A stretch of DNA of 64,000 nucleotides from Amborella trichopoda. Lineage: Eukaryota > Streptophyta > Magnoliopsida > Amborellales > Amborellaceae. Positions within the stretch are counted from its first letter, which is position 1, and each line of letters starts with the position of its first letter. The stretch covers positions 2,979,463-3,043,462 of the forward strand of contig NW_006499801.1 of the NCBI RefSeq assembly GCF_000471905.2, in the 5' to 3' direction. The notes beneath the pieces are model-generated. The model saw only the letters and a list, made by a program, of their open reading frames with translations. It did not search any database and was not told the origin of the DNA. Below are positions 1 through 11,152 of the stretch, piece by piece. Position numbers and translations under genes: made by a program.

Positions 1-705
1 ATCTTATATAAACTTTTTCTTTTATTTTTGCACGCATTGACCTCTCTTTTTTGCCTTTAGTACATTAGTAAGGTTAAAAACTTGGCAATCTGGACTAGGA
101 ATCGGAAATCTAAATCGCATTTGGATGTGCAACCCAAGGCTCCCCCAAATCTCATTTCAGATTTTTATTATCATTTAACTAATTTTTCACTAGTTGGCCG
201 TTTTAGAGCATTTGTTCGAATTCATACGAGCAGCAATCCAAAATTTGATTCCACATTTTAAAACATAATAGAGAGCGAAAGAGAGTGCCACCGGTCTGAA
301 TTAGTGGAGCAGATTGTTCACCCACAAATCTATGTCGGATCACTAGATTGGTGATATGAAACGAGTATAGATCAATTTAAATTCGTGATCTAAAAAATAT
401 TAAAAATAAATAAAATATAATAAAAATTTTAAATAATTATTTATAAAGAGGGAATTAAAAAACAATGAAAAAAATTAAATAAACTTAAAAAAATATAACA
501 AGAACTTTAGGAGAAACTACACCCAAGAATTACATCCTATAACTAGTTCAATCCCAAATGATTTCTATTCAGATCAGCCATGTGGATAAAAAATCATTGG
601 GCTTTAAAACACATCGAAAAAGTGTTCCATGAGATAGCGAGCACTAAAGTATATAATCCATAATTAAGATATGGACATAGTCTATATGAGTCCATATAGA
701 AGAAC
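1..705. other. AT-rich intergenic sequence
   Basis: I see no gene here. The stretch is AT-rich and broken by stops in all frames, and I found no RNA gene or transposon end that I could support. Confidence 0.5.
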
Positions 706-997
706 AATTGTTTCATGCGGGTTAGACCGCATTTCTACAATATGTGGTGCAGAGATATAAAGCATCCATCTAAAAGATGGATGCAAATAAGTGGCCCATC
801 TAAAAACAAGTAAAACTGCCTGTCCATTTTTTTTTTTAATATAGTTATTATTTATAGTTTTCAATTTTTATTTTTTTATATTCACAATCTCCATGCTAAA
901 GATTATATATACTCTAAAAATTAAGATTAAAATTATATTAAAAAACATATTTATTGCCAAGCCTGCATTTCTATAATATACAGGTTGGCTGCATGCT
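706..997 (-). mobile_element. MITE family B, copy B1 (reverse orientation)
   Basis: This is a reverse-oriented copy of a roughly 300-bp MITE found at least five times in the window (also near 998, 4276, 26075 and 44474). It opens with the family end (TTTCATGCGGGTTAGACCGC, then a CATTTCTACA motif) and has the conserved block AAGCATCCATCTAAAAGATG. The other end carries a degenerate CAGGTTGGCTGCATG. Superfamily is not assigned. Copy B2 abuts it in opposite orientation. Confidence 0.6.
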
Positions 998-1272
998 AAC
1001 TGCGCCATGTAGAAATGAGTCACCATTTAATTTTTGGACCTAATTTTTAAGGACATGTAATCTCTAACACGGGGATCATGTATATAAAATAAATAAATAC
1101 ATTGTGAAAATTAAAAAATATTAATTTTATGCACAAATATATTGTACCATTGGATTCAACTATCTCTAGATGGACTGCCTATTGGCATCCTTCTTTAAAA
1201 TGAACGCTTTATATCTCGTGGATTGCATATGTAAAAATGTGATCCACGGTGCATAAAACTATTTTCCTTAAC
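998..1272 (+). mobile_element. MITE family B, copy B2 (forward orientation)
   Basis: This forward copy of family B has the conserved ATGTAGAAATGAG start, the block AGGACATGTAATCTCTAACA, and the terminal block ending near GATCCACGGTGCATAAAAC. It lies immediately after the reverse copy B1, so the pair forms an inverted repeat of about 560 bp. The boundary between them is approximate. Confidence 0.6.
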
Positions 1273-1567
1273 ATTTGAACAGTGCACGGAAAAATATAAA
1301 AAATTTATATTTTTAGTTTTAATTTTTTTTTTTCTTTTGTACTTATTATCATCTTAGTCTAGATGATTGATTTAAAAGATAATTAAATAAAAAATTCATC
1401 TTTAAAATGAAGTTTAGAGGGAGGCCCATATATACATGTGAGTGTCCTACTCATAGAAACCCATCCTAAAACACACCGACACAAGTTGCGCACTGCACAT
1501 TGGATTCCCCTGCTCTCTCACCGCATCATTACCAGGAAAAAAACAACGTACGAAAAAGAACGGTCCG

Positions 1568-1911
1568 GTTTGTATAGAGGTTAGGCTCCAAACAATTAAA
1601 TTAGAGCCTACTTTTAAATAGTTCGATAAAAATTCACTATAATAGCTTTAAAATATATTTTTATCTTTATTTATAAAATTTCAAAACTAGATAGATATAT
1701 AAAAATTTTAAAATCTTGAAAATTGATGGTCCAAAAATGCTTTATAAAATATATTATTTCCAAAATTTGGAATCCATTTTTTCTCTTTTCTATGTATCTT
1801 GATGTCGAGATGATCAATTTGAAGATATTTAAACATCAAAACAACCTCTTGTAATGAAATTTTTGAAGTAGGCTTTAATTTGATTGTTTAGAACTTCGGT
1901 TGTACACAAAC
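1568..1911. mobile_element. MITE family A, copy A1
   Basis: About 344 bp with long terminal inverted repeats. The left arm reads GTTTGTATAGAGGTTAGGCT and continues AACAATTAAATTAGAGCCTA; the right arm is its inverse and ends TGTACACAAAC. The same arms occur near 4934, 13020, 31945, 44059, 45034 and 23906. It lies upstream of the DUF1666 gene leader. Confidence 0.7.
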
Positions 1912-2079
1912 TTTTCTAAAAAAAAAACACAACAAATAATTGTGCAATGTATCCTATTCAATTTTTCTTAATTTTCAATTTATAAGTTGTAATTTTGATC
2001 CAAAAGCAGGGGCATCTGATGCCTCTTCGCGTCACATCGCTTGCTATAAAATTGTCGTGTTGGTGAATATTTTCCCTCC

Positions 2080-2519
2080 ATATCTTTCTTTCTCTGCAAT
2101 CAAACGCTGCCTCTGTCTTCTCTCTCTCTCTGACATTCCTGTCGCGCTTTCTCGCTCTAGGGTTTCGTGCCCCCTAAAAGTCTCTCTAAAAACATGCACC
2201 TCTCTCTCCTCTCTCTAGACTCGTGTCGTATTCTCTCTCTAAATTGGGCCTTCATTCTCTCTCTAATCTCTGTCTCTCTCTAAGGTCTAAAACTCATCCC
2301 CCTTTCCCTTTCCACATGCATCTCATTCTTCCCTTCCCTTCCTCTCTCTCTCTAAAAGGAAACGTTCATGTCTATCTCTCACTTTCTCTCTCTAGAGGAC
2401 ACGCTCATCTTGGTCTCCGGAGTTCTCTCTCTTCCTGTAATCTCGAAAATATCTAAAATTTATTTGTTTTGGTCTTAACCCAATGGAGCCGAGGCAGGGC
2501 GGTATATTCAGTGTACTAG
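2080..2519 (+). promoter_or_regulatory. CT-rich 5' leader exon of the DUF1666 gene
   Basis: A pyrimidine-rich block made of many TCTCTCTCTAA-like units, typical of plant leader and Y-patch sequence. It ends at a good splice donor (ACTAG|GTAAAG, last exon base 2519). The leader intron would run 2520-3723 to the acceptor TTTTTAG before CAGAAGTAAC, 31 bases upstream of the start codon. An ATG at 2483 opens an upstream ORF. No transcription start can be fixed from sequence. Confidence 0.6.
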
Positions 2520-3773
2520 GTAAAGCTGTTGTGCCTACTTTCTACCGCTTGATCGTACGGACTTTTAGGGTTTTCAGGGGGCCTTTCGCTGGTAGAACTG
2601 TGTATTTCTGGTGCGGTGGGTAGTTTGGCTTCGGTTCTTCTAGCTTGAGCTTGATTCAGTGGAGGACGATGGAATTTGAGACTGGTTCTGGTTCATTTTA
2701 AGGGGTAAATGGTTGATCTCGCTCAAGCTTGTTCTTTTTCATGGTTCTGTAGGAGTTTTAGGTTCTCAGCGATTCCGAGATTTCGCAGAGAAAAGAGATT
2801 ATTAGCTCAGATATGTATAATTTTTGCCAAAACTTGAAAGTGCAGAGTGTTCCTTATTTAAGATCTAAAATGTGTGATGTATGGAATGCTAGTGGTTTTT
2901 GTTGGGTTTAAAGCAGTGTTTTATGGAGAAAACATTAAGTCCTTCAGTGAGTAACCGATTATTTAGGTTTTCTCATGGCATTGTACACAGTTCAGCCAGG
3001 GTTTTTCGTTGTGAATCATATCACGTACTGTGAACCAAGTATATTGCTTCTCTGTGAATATTTCAGAAATGATCAGGCATTTACGGTCTTTTGCACTTGT
3101 AGGGCTCTAAGCTGAATTTGATCTCTGTAAATTTGTGGAAACAAGTTGTCCTTCCTCTAAAGGGACTCTTTTCAGGGATTTCAGTGCTATCTAGCATGAG
3201 GTCTAGTATTTTGGTTGGAAAATAAGACACATCTGAGCAGAAGTTTGATTTGTGATAAAATATAAGTTGGAGAAGAGATGAACTTCAGGCATTTGGAGGT
3301 GATGCAATTCTAAGCTTTTTATTCCATTGTTGTGGAGAAGTAGATAATTGTAGAAAGAACATTGTTTCTTTGCCAGAACATTGAATGGATGCAAAAAGTT
3401 TTAAGCTGAGATCTGGCATTTTTCTTTCAGATTTTTGTAATGTACTTCTCTCTTCATAAATTTTGAAATTTGTTTTTTATCTAGTAGGAAGTTTCTCTTT
3501 GGTGCTAAAGTGATTTCTGGTTCTAGATTCAGGGAAGTGAATTCATACTATCTCCATTGCTGCTATCTTTTTCAGGAGGAGCGTTTCTTGTGACCAGTTG
3601 GGTTTAAGGTTTTACCAGACCCTAGTTACTACTTTTAGGGTTACAGTTGGCAAGACGAATCATCACTAAAATTTATTTTTGTTGAAGTTACTAATTTATC
3701 TGGTTAAGCTCTTCTATTTTTAGCAGAAGTAACTTTAACCAGCAAATTGGAAAGATGGACTTTTTTAATGTGA
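2483..3773 (+). other. Upstream ORF overlapping the DUF1666 start
   Basis: ATG at 2483 reads 12 codons plus one base to the donor at 2519. Spliced to 3724, it continues without a stop across the main ATG at 3755 and ends at TGA 3771-3773, giving 28 residues in another frame. The peptide has no recognisable family. If the splice and an upstream transcription start are right, it overlaps the main start by 19 bases and could lower its translation. Confidence 0.4.
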
Positions 3774-6700
3774 AAAGATTCACAAAAAGGGATCCAAAAC
3801 TGGGTTTGGTCAATGACCTAGAACATAAAACTGTGGAGAAGGAATCTTCTTATGCAAATGGAGATTTGCAGAAGCCTGTTGAGAAGGAAGCCACTGATGT
3901 GAAGGATGAAGCAACGGGAGAAATAGAGGACGATGATGATGATTTTATTATGAGTGAGATGAAGAGGAGACTTAAAGAGCTTAGGAAGAATAGTTTCATG
4001 GTGTTAATACCTGAAGAATCATATCCAGAGGAGACGAGCTCAAGTGAATGGAAGGATTCAGAAGAAACAGAGGACGGCTCTTGTGATGGGCTTGAGATCC
4101 CATATGAGAAGTACGCTGAGAAGATGTTGTTCTTTGATCGGTTAAGTGCTCAGCTGATACAAGAATCAGGTAAATACTGTTTCAAACATTTCAATCTTTC
4201 TTTTAGAGAGAGGTGCTTGTTTTAAACCATGAAGCAAATCAGGTTCTCAGTTTTGAATTTCTTAGATAAGGACCCGGTTTCTATGCGGCCAAGCCTGCAT
4301 ATGTAGAAATGCGAGCCTCTTATTAAATCTATTTTTGAGATGGATTTTAAGACCTTTTTAAGGACATGTTGTCCCTAAAATGGAGTTCATGAATATGAAT
4401 AAATAAATAAATTTTTAAAACTAAACATAATAATTCTACTAAGAAAAAATTTGGACCGTTAGTTTCTAGTGTTTTTTTGATGGAACACCTACTTGCATCC
4501 ATCTTTAAGATGGATGCTTTACACTTTCTGGACTGCATATGTTGAAATGCGGTCCAGCCCGCCTGAAGCAATTTTCCTTTAGATGATGCTACTGCTAAAT
4601 TTTTAGGCATTTCAGCTTATTTATTGATGAGTTTTTGTTGGTAAATGTGCCATTTCAAATTTTAATTGCTTTTTTTTTATTTTATTGAGTCCCCATTTCC
4701 TATCACCCAATGCTTCTGTTGCAATATTTAAAGTTTTGTGCTTTTATTGAGCCATCTTTCTCTTATCTTTCTCTAATACTATGAAATAAATCAGATCCAT
4801 ATATTTTCCAATGTTTATAATGCAATTGTTTTTTTTTCTCTTTTTTTTTTTAAAAAAAATGTTGTGAATTGGAAATTTCTAACGCCCCATGATTCTTTTG
4901 GGACCTGTTACGTAAATTATGCAAATGGGAAAAGTTTATATAGAGCCTAGGCTCTAAACAATCAAATTAGAGCCTACCTCAAAACTTTCATTAGAAGAGG
5001 TTGTTTTGATGCTCAAATATCATCAAATTGATCATCTCAACATCAAGATGCATAGACATGAGAAAAAAATGGATTTCAAGTTTTAGAAATAGTGCAATCT
5101 TGTAACACATTTTGGGATCGTCAATTTTCAAGATTTGTTCGTTCTACATGCTTTTTGAAGCTTTAAAATTTATAACTACATATGAAAATATAATTTAAGG
5201 CTATCATAAAACTTTCCAGTATTGAAACCATATTTGTCGACACTATTTGAAGGTAGGCTCTAATTTGATTGTTTAGAGCCTAGGCTATATACAAACGGCA
5301 CCCGTTAATGATTGTTTCAGTTGCTATCGTATTGCTGTCTTCATGATTTTAGTCTATTTTATGGTCACTTCTTGTTTGTTTTTCTATAACTTTTTTTTTT
5401 GGTGCCCATGGATGTCAATTCACTGAGTCATAATATCTCATTCCTCCATCTCTTGCTTAATTTTCTCATTGTGTTCAATTTATTGTAGATATGCTACACT
5501 TCAAAATTTGCCTTTTCTCTACCTTGAGTGTGGGTTAACTTTGTTGGGTTCTGTTTCCTACTACACGGAGTGAAGATGAGACATGTTTTGGCTGCAAGAA
5601 TTTCGTAGTATCTGCTAGAAGCCTAGAACTAAAAGTGCGGTCAAGCATAAAATTAATCAAGACTACTTGGAGATCCCTTGGTCGTATGCCATTTTTTGTG
5701 GTGAGGGACATTTGGATATGCGCATTATGAATTGTAATTTGTTTGCACCTAGTGCTTTTTCGGTATTTATTTTTGTTATGATAATCCATACTACATCATA
5801 TTATCTGCTGCGGAACCCATTGGAAATTTTTGTGCTTAAAAAATGTTCTTTGTTAATCATCAACATCATAACCTTTTCCCAGGTAATTGGGGTTGGCTAC
5901 ACGAATCCTGGTCCGTCATTCTACTCAATTAAAGGCCATACCCTCGGTGAGGCCATAAGACCCCATATCTTTTCAGACTACTTCCAACCATGTCATTTTG
6001 GGCCTACCACTTATCCTTTCAGTTCTTCCACTTGAATTAACTTGCACTTCCTAACAAGTGCTATAATTGGTCGGTGCCACACATGACCCGTGCACCTAAG
6101 TCTACTCTCTCTAGCTCTCTGATCTTGTCGCCTATTGGTGCCACACTTAAATTCTTTCAAATGCATTTATTTTGAATTCTTTCCCTTCTTATTTTTACTT
6201 TTCATCCATCTCAACATCCTCATCTCTTCTACACTCATTCTATGGGTATATTGTTTTTTATCCGCCCAGCATTCCGCCCCATAGAGTGAAGTTGGTCTCA
6301 CCGCTGTCTTATAGAACTTGCAGCGATCACATAAAATTCTAATTGCACATCTCTACTTCGTCCACCCAGTTCTAATATGAGCGCGACATCTTCCTCAATT
6401 TCTTTATTTTCCTGGATTATCGACCTAAGATATCAAAAGTGTGGTATTTTTTGTACTTCTTAGCTGTCAATCTTTACTACTTCATCATCTCTACTCCTAT
6501 TATTACTAAACTTGCATTTCATATACTCTGTCTTAGTTCGGTTAATTTTAAGACTTTTGGATTTTAAGGTACCACTCCAAAGTTCTAACTTTGTGTTGAC
6601 GCCATTTCGGGTCTCATCGATCAAAACTATATCATCCGTGAGCAACATGCACCACGGTACTTAGTTAAGTCATCCATACTTAAGACAAAGAGGTATAAGC

Positions 6701-9700
6701 TCAATGCTGACCCTTGATGTAGGCCTATTGTCACTGAAAACTCATTTGTCTCCCCACTAGTTATTTGTACTCTATTTAGTGCTCTATCATGCATATCTCT
6801 TACTAAGTTGATGTAGTGTCTGGAGACTCATTTTTTTTCCAACACTCGCCAGGTCAAATCTCAAAGTACTCTACTATCAGCTTTCTCTAAATCAATAAAG
6901 ACCATGTGGAGGTCTTTTCCCTTCACCCTAAACTTCTCAATCAGTTTCTTAGGTAGGAAAATAGCCTCAGTTGTGGACCTTCCTAGCATAAAACCAAATT
7001 AATTTTGGGATACATTCGTTTCATACCTTAGTCATTACTCAATCACTCTCTTCCAGAGCTTCATAATATGCCTTATAGATTTGATCCCTCGATAGTTCTC
7101 ACAATTCTGTATGTCTCATTTGTTCTTGTAAATAGGTGCCACAATACTTTTTTTCTATTTTTTCTAGCATTTTCTTTGTTCTCAACACCTTGTTGAACAA
7201 TTTTGTCCGCTAGTCAATGCTAATCTCCCCCATGCACTTTCAAACCTATATCGGGATACTATCTGACCCTAAAGCCTTTCCGATCTTCATCATTTTCAAA
7301 GCTTCTTTCACTTCCGACATCCTAATCCTACAAATGTATTTATGGCCTCTGCCCTCATTTGTACCACCAGTTCCTTCTACCACTATGTTTCCATTATGTT
7401 CACCATTTAATAATTTTTGAAAATAAACTCTCCACCTTTTGCTGACCTCGTCGTCCTTCATCAAGACCTTTTGATCCTCACCATTGTTTGAAAAACTGCC
7501 CAATCTAACCAATAACCGCTCGGTTAGATGGGAACCGGTCCCTTGCCGGTTCCGATTTTGGTGATCGGCCGGTATTTTAAAAATAGAAATTAATAAAAAT
7601 GTCCATAAAATCCCAAAAAAAAGGAATTTGATTTGTAATACATTTTTTTAATACTTCTACATTATTATAAATATTAAAAATTGTTTTTGTCGTTAATACT
7701 CACTTTTAAAATCCATTTTTTCATTAATTTTAACTTCATTTGAATGTGTTTTGTTTTAATCATTCTTTATATATTTTTCATATTTTAGTAATTTTTTTTT
7801 TTTTGGCATCTTTTTCATTTTTTTCATCAATTTTTTGGCCACCCAAGACTTGCCCGGTTAGAACGGTTGAATTGGCCAGTTAGGCCAATTAAATCGCTTC
7901 TGGCCCTATGTCCGATTAACTATTCCGGTTTGATTTTGCAAACATTGATCTTCACTCTTAATGCATTTAATATGGTTTAGATCCCAACAATTTTTCTCTC
8001 TTATTTTGCTAATTTGAAGACATCTTTTTCACCTTCTTTTGTTCTCAGTTTGTTGTATAGATTATCATATGCGTTAAATTTAGCTTTATTTTCTATTTGT
8101 TTAGCATTTCTTTTAGCATTTTTATATTTGAAGTTTTGATCGTTTTTATTACATTACCAAGTTTTATAACATGATCGTTTTTCGCTAATAGCCGTTTCAA
8201 TCTCATCACTCCACAAAAGTGTTGTTTGTTAATATATAGGCTAAGTCATTTTCTAAATTTCTTCAAAAAATATTTCCTGAAATTTATTTTGCGAGTGCTG
8301 GTGTTTTTTCTATTAGAAATTGTGTAAACATGGAGGCAGATGCCTTGTTGAATGGAGTCTTTATGTGTAGGAGAGCAATAGTAGTCTTTGGTTCGTAGTA
8401 ATTAATGCCTTGTTGAATGGAGTCTTTATGTGTAGGAGAGCAATAGTAGTCTTTGGTTCGTAGTAATTAATTTTTTCACAGGTTCTTTATGCAATTGCTT
8501 TTTTTTTTTTGTAAAATTTGTTTAACTTCTCATTTATTAATAGTGAATATTTTTATTAATAAGAATATTGGGTGTTTTCTTCTAAACGAATATTGCTATG
8601 CATAAAGAGATTGGGTGTTTTCTTCATGTACATGTACACTTAACAGTTTGAGCCTGGTGCATGTAGCAGTTTTATGCCTTATCTCAACCCGTTTTCTTTT
8701 TTGTTTATTCACTCTTTTTCTCAATTTCCTTTTTTGCCATCTTCTTTCTGCCCCTCCTGAACTTCCAATTCATTGCATTATTGCATCAGATCACATAGTC
8801 CTTGTATTCTCTCAGTCTATTTGACCTTTCTTTTCTTTTTACCGTATTTAGATTACGTGGATTCTTCAAGTGCTTTGCGAAGGACACCGTCTAAGAAATT
8901 ATCATGGTCACTTCGTCGGAACTCTTGGGGTAAAAAAGAACTTGAGGAGGAAGCTGAGAACCTGCAGCAGAACCAAGATAAACCTCTTCAGAGTCTTGAA
9001 ATTGTATACATTTCGCAGTTATGTTTAACATGGGAGGTGCTTCACTTTCAGTACAAGCAGATATGCGGTAAACTTGAATCTGAATCTGAACCTGAACCTG
9101 AAAGTCCGATTTGCTATAGCCATGTAGCTCAGCAACATCAGCAATTCCAGGTCTTATTACAGAGATTCTTGGAAAATGAGCCTTTTGAGAAAGGCTCACG
9201 GCCTGAGATATATGCCCACACAAAGAAATCGTTCCCCAAGCTATTGCATGTTCCAAATTTAAATGGTGAGATCCACTGCAATTTCTATGCAAAATTGTGC
9301 AAAAAGAATTAATCATATCAGTTGCTTATAGAAGATTGTTCACTTAATTTCTCATGAAATGCTTGAAAATAGATCTAATGATAATAGAGAAGTACACCAT
9401 ACACATGGCACATGGGCATCAACCATTGATGGATGGCGAGATTAATCGTGGTTCCTAAAATCGGGTTATGATTAGATCTCTATTGTCTATCACTGAGAAT
9501 GGGCGTTGGATGCCTGGGTTGTGTACCATGTACTACACACGAGTGATGTGTGGTGTGATTACCCTAGATAGCACATCTTCCGATGATAGAATGAAGATGC
9601 AATTATACTTGTCCTGATAGCTTTTATACTTCCTTTCCAACGAAATGACTGAAAGCATATTCTGGGTTATATGATACAAAAGGGTCATTTGTAAGCATTT

Positions 9701-11152
9701 TCTGCATTTATTTAAATTATGAAATGACGACTGTGATGAAATTATTTGGCAGAAGTGTCGTTTCTATAACTTGGGTTTTTCCACATTCAATTTGATATTT
9801 TATTCATATCAAAACAAAACATGAATTTCTTATTTTATTATTGGTTGAAGTTTCTATAAGGCCTTGTCTTTATGAAAATAAAAAACCTTACCTTAAATCC
9901 TGGTCCCAAAAGCATTTTCTGCAATAGAAATCTCCATGAGGCTCTGAAATCAATTTCCAACACCGACCATAAAATTTGAAACTCAAACAATGGTACAGAT
10001 CTTGTGGATCCATAAACACTTATTTTTAAGGCGAAATGGACGGTCTAGATCATTTGTTACAATATACACTATATTTAGAGTTTTAAATGTTTTTTTCTTT
10101 TTTACAACCATAATGTTAAGACAAGATGATCGATGTCAAGGTTTTCCAATGTTTGAATTGTAATTTTTGATGAGTTGTGAGGTGAGGTTTTATTTATTTT
10201 AATAGGGCCGCAGCCCTATCAAACCATTTTCCTTTATAATTTTGGTTTTCTTGTCAACTCATCTGCATCCATTTCATTTGCTCATTTGCTTGTGTCTAGG
10301 TACAGATCGCAGAGAAATCGATCATGAACCAGACTCTTCATTAATTGCCACCAATCTGATTAAGTTGATTGAGACTTCAATTCTGATCTTCCGCAATTTC
10401 CTCATGTTAGACGAGCAAAAATCTACCTCAGTTCTCAATATGATTACAAGTCATAACCATGTAACTGGCTTTGTGCAACCAATCAAAGCTGCTCTTGACA
10501 AGGTAACACCTCCCTCTCATGGATTCTTTCTTGCACTTTTATTACCATGTTACCATTATAGTTTTATTACTTTCTTGTTTTTGGATGATCTGCGAAAATA
10601 CCACATGCTACATAAGAATAGTACTAGAATGTCTGAGTGTCAATTTAACAATGTAACTAAGAGAGAGAAACACCACCTCTCTTTAGCTTAAGAGAGAGTG
10701 TTTCCGATGGGGATCAAGGAAAAAGATTTGGATATCATTTTTTACGTTTCGCACTAGATTCTCATATCGAAATGTAACAATGTTACAAAGAGAGACAAAC
10801 ACCACTTCTCTTTAGCTTAAGAGAGAGCGTTTCCCATGAGGATCAAGGAAAGAGTTTTGGATATCCGTTTTGACGTTTCTCACTAGATTCTCCTATCATG
10901 TGGCAGAAGGGGATGAAATTGAAGGAACTATGTAATAAAAAGAAAGGTTTTAAGAAGAAATCGTGGCCTTCTACAAGTGAAGATAGTGAGCTTTTGCTGG
11001 CCCTGATTGATATCAAAGTGGTGGCCAGGGTGTTGAGGACGGAGGGGATAACCAAAGAGCAGTTGAACTGGTGCGAGGAGAAGATTAAGAAGCTTGATTT
11101 GTCCACAGCTAAACTACAGAGGGACTCTTCTCCTCTCCTATTCCCATGTTGA
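3755..11152 (+). CDS. DUF1666 family protein (4 coding exons)
   Basis: Exons 3755-4169, 8852-9265, 10300-10502 and 10907-11152 join in frame with GT-AG borders to give 425 residues. The N terminus (MDFF, then the acidic run EDDDDDFI near residues 58-65 and KRRLKELRKNSFMVLIPEE) and the later blocks SQLCLTWEVLHFQYK (193-207), RFLENEPFEKGSRPEIY, ITKEQLNWCEEKIKKLDLS and the end SPLLFPC match the plant-specific DUF1666 family, some of which are misleadingly named ribosomal protein L34Ae. The function is unknown. I see no signal peptide or membrane segment. The start was chosen because MDFF is the family N terminus. Introns are 4.7, 1.0 and 0.4 kb; intron 1 carries transposons, and intron 3 carries a tandem duplication reaching to within nine bases of the exon 4 acceptor. 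The exon 4 acceptor (GTGGCAG|AAGGGG) is the least certain border. Confidence 0.88.
4276..4578 (+). mobile_element. MITE family B, copy B3 (intron 1 of the DUF1666 gene)
   Basis: The most intact family B copy. It begins GGTTTCTATGCGGCCAAGCC and ends GCGGTCCAGCCCGCCTGAAG, so the ends are imperfect inverted repeats of about 35 bp. It lies about 100 bases after the exon 1 donor. Confidence 0.65.
4934..5296. mobile_element. MITE family A, copy A2 (intron 1 of the DUF1666 gene)
   Basis: The best-preserved family A member, 363 bp. The left end reads GTTTATATAGAGCCTAGGCT and continues CTAAACAATCAAATTAGAGC. The right end is the inverse, GCTCTAATTTGATTGTTTAG then CCTAGGCTATATACAAAC. The terminal inverted repeat is about 45 bp and contains the self-complementary core GAGCCTAGGCTC. 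No ORF is present and no target duplication is clear. Confidence 0.75.
5885..8222 (-). mobile_element. Degenerate RTE-clade LINE fragment (reverse transcriptase remnant)
   Basis: Read on the minus strand, broken frames give successive blocks typical of plant RTE-type LINEs. Around 8200-7960 there is YDNLYNKLRTKEGEKD and WDLNHIKCIKSEDQ. Near 7450-7250 there is EDQKVLMKDDEV, SKRWRVYFQKLLNGE and ALGSDSIPI. Around 6650-6460 there is MLLTDDIVLIDE (the position of the [FY]xDD catalytic motif, here LTDD) and TKTEYMKCKFSNNRSR. The noncoding 3' end continues to about 5885. Stops and frameshifts show it is dead, and the 5' part is missing. It is antisense within intron 1 of the DUF1666 gene and is split by a hAT-type MITE at 7482-7947. 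Confidence 0.8.
7482..7947. mobile_element. hAT-type MITE inserted in the RTE LINE
   Basis: This 466-bp segment interrupts the LINE coding blocks exactly between the two halves of the motif around EDQ. It is flanked by near-identical 8-bp copies (ATCCTCAC at 7474-7481 and ATCTTCAC at 7948-7955). Its ends are imperfect inverted repeats (CATTGTTTGAAAAAC against CAATGTTTGCAAAATC). An 8-bp target duplication points to the hAT superfamily. The interior holds GGTTCCGATT and CGGCCGGT-rich sequence and no ORF. Confidence 0.7.
8341..8470. repeat. Perfect 65-bp tandem duplication
   Basis: Two identical 65-bp units, 8341-8405 and 8406-8470, both beginning TGCCTTGTTGAATGGAGTCT. They lie in intron 1 of the DUF1666 gene, about 380 bp before exon 2. 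The lack of mismatches implies a recent event. Sequence just upstream reads like a LINE RNase H tail (MEADALLNG), with low confidence. Confidence 0.9.
9842..10240 (+). repeat. Dispersed repeat family F, copy F1 (intron 2 of the DUF1666 gene)
   Basis: About 400 bp aligns by eye over its whole length with 28319-28715. Shared blocks include CAATTTCCAACAC, GTACAGATCTTGTGGATC, AAATGGACGGTCTA and TAATTTTTGATGAGTT. There is no coding potential and I see no convincing terminal inverted repeats, so the class is open. Confidence 0.65.
10641..10897. repeat. Diverged tandem duplication (~129 bp x 2) at the exon 4 acceptor
   Basis: Copies at about 10641-10769 and 10770-10897 share ACTTCTCTTTAGCTTAAGAG-like and GGATCAAGGAAA-containing blocks with roughly 15% mismatch. 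The second copy ends nine bases before exon 4 of the DUF1666 gene, so the branch-point and polypyrimidine context of that acceptor is duplicated. Confidence 0.8.

Noticed and set aside
1940..2456. Ser/Leu-rich ORFs in the DUF1666 leader
   Set aside because: They are by-products of CT repeats in the leader.
5667..6035. 122-codon plus-strand ORF
   Set aside because: It overlaps the noncoding 3' end of the antisense RTE LINE and has no motif.
8891..9316. 141-codon minus-strand ORF
   Set aside because: It is the antisense of DUF1666 exon 2, which has clear family motifs on the plus strand.
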